The position numbers were made by a program, and so were the translations under genes. Below are positions 1 to 6,200 of a stretch of DNA of 6,930 nt, piece after piece. The number at the start of each line of letters is the position of its first letter. Position 1 is the stretch's first letter. Source of the stretch: Candidatus Ulvibacter alkanivorans (GTDB lineage: Bacteria > Bacteroidota > Bacteroidia > Flavobacteriales > Flavobacteriaceae); NCBI RefSeq assembly GCF_003333325.1, contig NZ_QOLC01000092.1, positions 1-6,930 on the forward strand, read 5' to 3'. The notes beneath the pieces were generated by a model, which searched no databases, had not been told where the DNA came from, and saw nothing but the letters and a program-made list of their open reading frames with translations.

Positions 1-1
1 T

Positions 2-823
2 ATCAACTACCTAAAAAAACATAGCGCATTTTGCCTACTTGTTACTATGTTTTTAAACCTATCGATTGTAACAGGGCAGGTAGGAATAAATACCACCATG
101 CCCGCTTCCGGTGCATTATTGGATATTAACAGTCCCGATAAGGGGTTTTTAACACCTCGTGTAAGCCTTACAGGCACAGACGACACTACTACCATTACTC
201 CTACAGCAACACCAGGCTTACTTGTTTACAATACTGTAACGGCCGGAGCACTGCCTGTTCAAGTCACCCCGGGTTTTTATTACTGGAGCGGCACCCAGTG
301 GCTGCGATTTTATAACCGCGGCTACGGTATTAAGTTCGACCAATCATCACAAACTACCGCAAGCACACTGAGTTCTGTCTATACACCAATTACAGGTCTT
401 GATACCGGTTTTATAAATGTACCTTATTCTGGCACCTATCAAATTAAGGTTGAAACGGCCTATGCCTGCGGAAATTTATCAAGCACCACTTCGGAAGGTG
501 TAGGACAAGCCTCAATTAGTCTGAACATGACAACAGGCGTTGCGGGTGTACCTGTGCGAGTTAAGGAAAAATACGTAACCTCAACTTCCAAACGTGTTAA
601 TGGTGTCACCATGAATAGCTTACCCCAAAATACCACCATTATATATACAGTAGATCTCGACGTGCTCAATACGTACCGTTTTAATGTAACCGGACGAGAA
701 TGGTCGCGAAACAATGTAGGACTAGGAACATTCGGAAGAAACACAAATGGATATTCAGGGGCGAGTGGTGTTAACAATGCTCAACGCGGCTCCATATCTA
801 TTACGTTATTAAAACAACAGTAA
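2..823 (+). CDS. Secreted fibre-head/C1q-like beta-rich protein, 5' end cut off by window edge
   Basis: First of three paralogues. The first in-window ATG (position 47) is not the real start. The frame is open to the left edge, and residues upstream of that Met (INYLKKHSAFCLLVT) plus MFLNLSIVTG form a normal signal peptide: basic n-region, hydrophobic core, and a cleavage site before Q of QVGINT, exactly where genes 2 and 3 are cut. The start codon therefore lies a few codons left of the window. The mature protein is about 248 residues. The N-terminal ~80 residues carry motifs of Bacteroidota fibre/head-like exported proteins (QVGINT..P, LDINSPDKGF, LTGTDDTTTI, GLLVYNT, VTPGFYYWSGTQW). The remaining ~150 residues are beta-rich and resemble a C1q/TNF-type jelly roll (YSGTYQIKVE, final SITLLKQQ). 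There is no T9SS sorting domain at the C-terminus. The role is unknown; structural or adhesive function is inferred. The paralogy is secure, the jelly-roll assignment tentative. Confidence 0.85.
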   Translation: MNYLKKHSAFCLLVTMFLNLSIVTGQVGINTTMPASGALLDINSPDKGFLTPRVSLTGTDDTTTITPTATPGLLVYNTVTAGALPVQVTPGFYYWSGTQWLRFYNRGYGIKFDQSSQTTASTLSSVYTPITGLDTGFINVPYSGTYQIKVETAYACGNLSSTTSEGVGQASISLNMTTGVAGVPVRVKEKYVTSTSKRVNGVTMNSLPQNTTIIYTVDLDVLNTYRFNVTGREWSRNNVGLGTFGRNTNGYSGASGVNNAQRGSISITLLKQQ

Positions 824-885
824 ATTCTAATAACCAATCACTGAATTTTACCATAAACGATTCAGTCGTAATTAAGTTATACACT

Positions 886-2250
886 ATGAAATCTTTAAAA
901 ATTTCAATACAAATAATCCTGGTAGCAAGTTTTTCGTTACTCTGCACCCCAATTGTAAGTGCTCAAGTTGGAATCAATACCATAGCCCCAAGCACCTCTT
1001 CTGCTTTGGATGTTACAAGCACCAATAAAGGGTTTATGATGACTAAAATAGCCCTTACCGGAACAGACGACACCAGTACAATTACACCATCGCCAAGCAC
1101 CGGACTTATTGTATACAATACGGCGACCGCTGGAAGCTCCGGTACTGAAGTTACTCCTGGTTTTTACTATTTCAATGGTTCTTCATGGAGACGATTTTAC
1201 AATCAAGGATATACATTATCATACGAGCAAACTGCTGCGGTTACTGCCAGTACGTCAAATACCACCTATGTGGTGCTGCCAGGGCTTGATACAGGCGATA
1301 TCACGGTTCCTTTTAGTGGCACTTATCAAATTAGAGTTGAAGGTTACTATGCTGCAGGAGATCTGATAAGTACAACCGGTGACGGTGCTGCACAGGGATC
1401 AATTAGCTTAGCTATGGCTTCGTCAAGTAGTGGCGGTGGCGGTGGCGGCGGTGGCGGTTGTGGTGGTGGAATCTCAGCCTATCCCTATAACGAAAGTTTT
1501 GAAAGCGGATTAGGTTTGTGGACGCAATCAGCTTCTGACGATCTTGATTGGACACGTGATTCTAACGGAACTCCAAGTGGCAACACCGGACCTTCATCTG
1601 CGTCCAACGGAACCTTTTATATGTATGTAGAAGCTTCCGGAAATGGTACCGGATATCCAAACATGCAGGCTATCTTAAATTCTCCGTGTTTTGATCTAAC
1701 ATCGGCACCGGCAGCTACTTTTAATTTTGATTATCATATGTACGGCGCTTCAGACATGGGTACTTTTGTACTAGAAATTAGCGATGATAACGGAAGTTCA
1801 TGGACACCATTATGGTCTCAAACCGGAAATCAAGGTAATGCTTGGAGGTCTCAAAGTGTTAATCTGTCTGGGTATATAGGCGGGTCGGTTCAGTTACGTT
1901 TTAATAGAACGACCGGTTCTACATGGCAAGCAGATATCGCAATTGACAATGTGACGATGACTAATACATCCACTACCTCTTTTTCGACACTTAAAGAAAC
2001 TTATCTAACCACTTCTTCAAAACGTTTAGGAAGCACAACAGTGAACAACTTAGCCCAAAGTGCCACTATAATACACAATATCAACTTGGACGCCGGGACT
2101 ACGTACCGATTTGCAGTACGAGGAAGAGAATGGCTTGCCAACAATGTTGGTACGGGATCGTTTGGAAGAAACACCAATGGTTATTCCGGTAATAGCGTTA
2201 ACGATGCCCAGCGCGGTACGATGACCATAAGTTTGATAAAACAATTCTAA
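886..2250 (+). CDS. Secreted fibre-head/C1q-like protein with an inserted MAM-like domain
   Basis: Paralogue of the preceding gene, 454 residues. The signal peptide is residues 1-26 (core IILVASFSLLC, site SA|QVGINT). Residues 27-108 are the fibre-head-like module (LTGTDDTSTI, GLIVYNTATAG, VTPGFYYFNGSSW). Residues 109-180 are the first half of the beta-rich domain (GLDTGDITVPFSGTYQIRVE ... GSISLAMAS), and residues ~366-454 are its second half (ETYLTTSSKR, TYRFAVRGREW, FGRNTNGYSG, ISLIKQF). Both halves align with gene 1, whose mature form is about 180 residues shorter. The difference is a Gly tract (183-195, with C192) followed by a MAM-like domain (about 192-361: NESFESGLGLW, SPCFDL, FDYHMYG, TGNQGNAW, IAIDNV). 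C192 and C268 are probably a disulfide pair. There is no T9SS sorting domain. The gene lies 62 bp after gene 1 and 36 bp before gene 3, so co-transcription is likely. An adhesive role is inferred. Confidence 0.9.
   Translation: MKSLKISIQIILVASFSLLCTPIVSAQVGINTIAPSTSSALDVTSTNKGFMMTKIALTGTDDTSTITPSPSTGLIVYNTATAGSSGTEVTPGFYYFNGSSWRRFYNQGYTLSYEQTAAVTASTSNTTYVVLPGLDTGDITVPFSGTYQIRVEGYYAAGDLISTTGDGAAQGSISLAMASSSSGGGGGGGGGCGGGISAYPYNESFESGLGLWTQSASDDLDWTRDSNGTPSGNTGPSSASNGTFYMYVEASGNGTGYPNMQAILNSPCFDLTSAPAATFNFDYHMYGASDMGTFVLEISDDNGSSWTPLWSQTGNQGNAWRSQSVNLSGYIGGSVQLRFNRTTGSTWQADIAIDNVTMTNTSTTSFSTLKETYLTTSSKRLGSTTVNNLAQSATIIHNINLDAGTTYRFAVRGREWLANNVGTGSFGRNTNGYSGNSVNDAQRGTMTISLIKQF
1432..1470 (+). 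repeat. GGC/GGT triplet tract encoding poly-glycine
   Basis: Thirteen consecutive codons read nine Gly (GGC and GGT mixed), one Cys (TGT) and three Gly (residues 183-195 of gene 2). The DNA is an imperfect triplet/hexamer repeat, much more G-rich than its surroundings. It joins the first half of the host domain to the inserted MAM-like domain and probably acts as a flexible linker. The single Cys is the conserved first Cys that also precedes both MAM-like domains of the fourth gene. Slippage by whole triplets would change linker length without breaking the frame. Confidence 0.9.
1813..1846 (+). repeat. Near-identical DNA block shared by the MAM domains of genes 2 and 4, copy 1
   Basis: This block matches 4363-4396 at 31 of 34 positions, counted by eye, including 19 identical bases in a row (aatcaaggtaatgcttgga, 1828-1846). 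It encodes W-S-x-T-G-N-Q-G-N-A-W. The synonymous positions in NQGNAW are also identical, which protein-level conservation does not require. It may be a trace of gene conversion or domain copying between the two genes. Confidence 0.75.
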
Positions 2251-2286
2251 AAAATTTGATAGACCCAAAATTTTAACTCTCTTATC

Positions 2287-3141
2287 ATGAAAAAGCTTTT
2301 TTCAATTAAACTTTTATTAATCGCCCTATCGGTTACTATAACTGCTTCGGCTCAGGTAGTGATTGGTGAATCACCAGCAGGAGATCACTCCATAGATGAC
2401 GGGGCTATTTTTCAACTTAAAAGTGATGACAAAGGATTGATGATCCCCCAAGTTGCCTTACAGTCCAGAACGGATATCACAACCATTTCACCTGCGTTGG
2501 TTGAAGGCTTATGGATCTATAACACCTCAAATCTTGGAACCGGACTAAATCGTGTTTCACCTGGTTTTTATTTTTGGAATGGATCGGTATGGGAAAAGAT
2601 GTTCAATGAAGGTTTTACAACTCAATTTGAACAAACTGAAACCACACGTGCAGCCAATACATCTACCATATATACCATCCCGGGGCTAGACCAAAATTTT
2701 GTAGCTCCCTACACCGGGACTTATGAACTGCATGTAACAGGCTATATCGCCGCCGCCAACATGTCTAACACGGCCCACGAATCGACCGTACACGGATCTT
2801 ACATGTTAGAAATAGATAACGTTAAAGTTGCCGAAAGTACTGTTAGCTCAAACACCAAAAGAGCTCCCACAAATGCTTTTCAAGCATTGGGTCGTCAAAC
2901 CACTATCGTACATCATGTCAATTTAACCGAAGGAACCACATATAATATTCGGGTACGTGCTCGATTGTGGGATCATCAAAATGTTGACCCTAATAGTTTG
3001 AATGTTTCCGGTGTTTGTGGAGGACCAACCTCCGGTTATGCCTTTTTTGGAATTTGTTCCGGACCTTATAATGGGAACGACGGTCTAACAGACAATGCAC
3101 AAGACACCTATTTAACCATAACATTATTACAACAACTTTAA
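2287..3141 (+). CDS. Secreted fibre-head/C1q-like beta-rich protein, divergent paralogue
   Basis: Third and most divergent paralogue, 284 residues. The signal peptide is residues 1-22 (MKK start, core LLLIALSVTITA, site SA|Q). Residues 23-105 are the fibre-head-like module in altered form: QVVIGESP replaces QVGINT, followed by FQLKSDDKGLMIPQVAL, GLWIYNT and VSPGFYFWNGSVW. Residues 106-284 are the beta-rich domain (IPGLDQNF, YTGTYELHVTGY, QTTIVHHVNL, TTYNIRVRARLW, ending TITLLQQL). Where genes 1 and 2 have the short FGRNTNGYSG segment, this protein has a longer Gly-rich loop with two cysteines (C244, C257) that could form a disulfide. There is no MAM insertion and no T9SS sorting domain. It lies 36 bp after gene 2 and 39 bp before gene 4, within the presumed operon. 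Its function is unknown; a secreted structural or binding protein is inferred from the family resemblance. Confidence 0.9.
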   Translation: MKKLFSIKLLLIALSVTITASAQVVIGESPAGDHSIDDGAIFQLKSDDKGLMIPQVALQSRTDITTISPALVEGLWIYNTSNLGTGLNRVSPGFYFWNGSVWEKMFNEGFTTQFEQTETTRAANTSTIYTIPGLDQNFVAPYTGTYELHVTGYIAAANMSNTAHESTVHGSYMLEIDNVKVAESTVSSNTKRAPTNAFQALGRQTTIVHHVNLTEGTTYNIRVRARLWDHQNVDPNSLNVSGVCGGPTSGYAFFGICSGPYNGNDGLTDNAQDTYLTITLLQQL

Positions 3142-3180
3142 TTTAAAAATCTATAAGCAGTACTAATACCCCAAATCATT

Positions 3181-3261
3181 ATGATGAACAGAACATACAC
3201 AGCCCCCGCAAAAAAAATTAGTCTACTTATAGCTGTAGCTATTTTTGGATTATTCTCATGC
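3181..3261 (+). other. Lipoprotein-like signal peptide of the 1187-residue protein
   Basis: Residues 1-27 have basic residues (R4, K11, K12), a hydrophobic core (ISLLIAVAIFGLF) and a lipobox-like L24-F25-S26-C27. The following residues NQKVEVSEEE are acidic, which loosely recalls Bacteroidota lipoprotein export signals but does not match the canonical Cys-proximal K-(D/E)2 form. If C27 is lipidated, the N-terminus is membrane-anchored. A signal peptidase I site is the alternative, although no clear AxA motif is seen. Confidence 0.7.
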
Positions 3262-6200
3262 AACCAGAAGGTCGAAGTTTCCGAAGAAGAAATAAAAATC
3301 GACCGATCACGAGATCATGAAGGAGATACTTTTTCTATAGTAGCATACGATCCCGTGACAGGCGAAATTGGAGGAGCAGGTTGTAGCTGTTACAGTGGAC
3401 ATATCAATTTTTTAAATGATATAATTCGTGACGGCAGCGGATCCTTACTAGGTGCAATCCACACCCAAGCCGCTTATAATGCTACAAATCAATCGCGTGC
3501 TCGAAATCGAATGCTCGCTGGGGATACGCCACAACAAATAATTAACTATATGCTTGCTAACGATGCTCAAGGAAATGGTGGGTCTAACCGCCAATATGGA
3601 ATCGTTGGCATTGATGGATCTGGTGTAATTCGAACAGCAGGCCATACAGGTGGAGGCAATGGGAATTATGCAAACGATGTTCAAGGAACTGTATACTCTG
3701 TTCAAGGAAATATCTTAGACACATCTAACGGTCAAGATCTGCTAGAAGATATGGAGTCGATATTCAACAGTACTGACGGAACCTTAGCCGACAAACTAAT
3801 GGGGGCTCTTCAGGCCGCGAAACGCGTTGGAGGAGATAACCGTTGTGCTGACGAAGGAAACAGCGGACGAGCTGCATTTATTCGAGTATTGCGACCAACT
3901 GACAATATTAATAACCCATATATAGATATATCGGTATACCCTAATATAGCACTCGTTGAGCCAATTGATGTATTACAATGCGATTATGACACGCAAGTTG
4001 GAAACACAGGATATTTCTGTCGAGAAACGGTAAATACATTCCCATATAGTATGGATTTTGAAGTAAAACCATGGGAACAAGAAGCAACATGTAGCACAAA
4101 CAGCTCATGGATACGTAGTAGGTTTTCAACTCCAACCGCCGGCACTGGACCTTCTGGTGCTAGTCAGGGTACCCTATACAGCTTCATTGAGTCTAGCAAT
4201 ATTTCCGGACAAGGATTTAACAACCGCGCCATTATAGGCTCCCCTTGTTTTGATATTCCTGCTAATGCAAATCTACAGTTGTCCTTTGATTATCACATGA
4301 GTGGAAGCACTATGGGAACTTTAAATGTTACATTAAACGATGGGTCTGGATGGACCAATATTTGGTCTCGAACTGGGAATCAAGGTAATGCTTGGAACAG
4401 AGCTACAATCGATCTAACCGCCTATAACGGCACTAATATCAAGTTAAGAATAGATGGCACTACCGGAAATGGAGAAACGAGTGATATGGCTATCGATAAT
4501 ATTCGCCTCGCTGAACCTGTACCTGTCATTTGTTCAAGTCCGGTTAACAGTTTTCCATATTCTGAAAGTTATGAGGGTGGGATTGGGCTCTGGACTCAAG
4601 CAACTGGCGATGATGGAAATTGGATTGTAAACAATGGCACAACTCCGTCTAACGGAACAGGCCCTAGTCAAGCAAGTGAAGGAAATGACTATTTATATAT
4701 AGAAGCTTCTTCTAATGGAACAAATGGAGAAATTGGTGCAAATTCTCAAGCCATATTAGAAAGTCCATGTTTTGACTTATCATTAGCAGCAGCTGCAACA
4801 TTGGAATTCGATTATCACACATTTGGAACTGATATCGGCACAATAGAATTAGAAATTAGCACGATAGAAGGGGAATGGAATTCTTTATTCATCACTCCTG
4901 GAGTTAGTCAAGATCTGTGGATTACCCAAAGCATCGATTTAACTACCTACAATGACAATGTTAAGCTTCGTTTTATTGGGACAACCGGTAACGATTGGTC
5001 AAGTGATTTGGCCATAGACAATGTAAACTTAACCGTAACAGATTGTATAGGAATTACAAAAACGTGGAACGGAACCAATTGGATTCCAAGTGGCGCACCA
5101 ACAGACACTAGTGCGGTTATTATCGATGGTGCTTACGATACAACCGCAGACGGAAATATTGAAGCTTGTACTTTAACAATAAATAATAGCACTACCCTAA
5201 CTATTAGTCCAAACGACTACGTTCGCGTTAACGGTGATATTACGGTAAATGGTGATCTTATCATAGAACATCAAGGAAGCCTGGTCCAAGTTGAAGGCTC
5301 AGCTTCTGTCACAAAAGGACCAAGTGGCGTTATTAATGTTAAGGTTACCACACCAGTCTTGGAGCCCCGAGACTTAATGTTAATGGGCAGTCCCATGAGC
5401 GCAGAAACCCGTGAAGACGTATACACGAATGCGTTTTTAGTTTTAAACCACACACCAACAAACTTTTTACCGCACCCACTCGTACCTGCCGGCGGAACTA
5501 ATTTTGCCGATGACAATGGAGATTTCTGGAACGAGCACAGTGGAGCGATCACTATTGGTGAAGGATATATTGTGAGACCACAAACAGGATACTCACATCC
5601 GAATACAGAGTCGTTTGACATGACCTATACCTTAGGAACCCTTAACAATGGTGATGTTACTAATGCCGTCGTATTTAATAATCTAACCGACAATCCGGAT
5701 GGAACGCCTAATATGCTAGCAAATCCTTACGCTTCAGCAATTTCTGCCGATGATTTTATAAGTGCAAACCCATTGATCAATGAAATATACTTCTGGGAGC
5801 ATTTAACGCCACCAAGCGCCAATTTCCCGGGTGCGAATTCCGGAATGAACTTTAGTATGGAAGACCTATCTATGTATAATCTTTCGGGTGGTAATGCTGC
5901 TGGTAATGATCCCGGTACGAGTACAGAACCTAATGGCGTGATTTCAACCGCTCAAGGTTTTGCCGTAAAGGTATTTGGTTCAGGCAATGTGACCTTTACT
6001 AACGACATGCGCCTTACTTCAGGAAATACAACACTGCGACAAAATGCAGATCCTTCAGAAATAGATCGTGTATGGTTAAAGGTTACAAATGACACCTATG
6101 GAATGGGAAGTAATACCATGGTAGCCTTCAATCCTACAGCTACTCCAGGCATTGACCCAGGATACGATAGTGAACGTATTTCGACCATTATCTCCTTGTA

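Larger units (their letters stand above)
1426..1980 (+). other. MAM-like domain plus Gly linker inserted into the beta-rich domain of gene 2
   Basis: This segment encodes residues about 181-365 of gene 2 and has no counterpart in genes 1 and 3. In gene 1 the flanks SISLNM and EKYVTSTSKR are joined by a short loop of about ten residues. In gene 2 the matching SISLAM and ETYLTTSSKR are separated by the Gly tract and the whole MAM-like domain. The insertion keeps frame and leaves both halves of the host domain recognisable, as expected for a domain placed in a surface loop. Its closest relatives in the window are the two MAM-like domains of the 1187-residue protein (residues 280-445 and 451-619), which have the same Cys spacing (76 to 79 residues) and the same SPCFD, FDYH and IDN motifs. 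Confidence 0.85.

Noticed and set aside
460..777. Minus-strand open frame of about 105 codons inside gene 1, and similar ones inside genes 2 and 4 (for example 3448-3705 and 5271-5621)
   Set aside because: They lie wholly within well-supported + strand genes, have no recognisable domains and look like antisense shadows.
840..866. Inverted repeat actgaat (840-846) / attcagt (860-866) between genes 1 and 2
   Set aside because: Only 7 bp with a 13-base loop and no U-run after it. Too weak for a terminator, and no operator family is recognisable.
2251..2286. AT-rich repeats (aaaattt / aaaatttt) between genes 2 and 3
   Set aside because: Low-complexity AT sequence; no stable hairpin with a U-tract and no recognisable promoter.
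2806..2850. LEIDNVKVAES in gene 3 resembling the IAIDNV end of the MAM domain in gene 2, as if gene 3 kept a MAM remnant
   Set aside because: Only about four residues match, and the rest of the site aligns as an ordinary beta hairpin with no MAM motifs. Coincidence is more likely.
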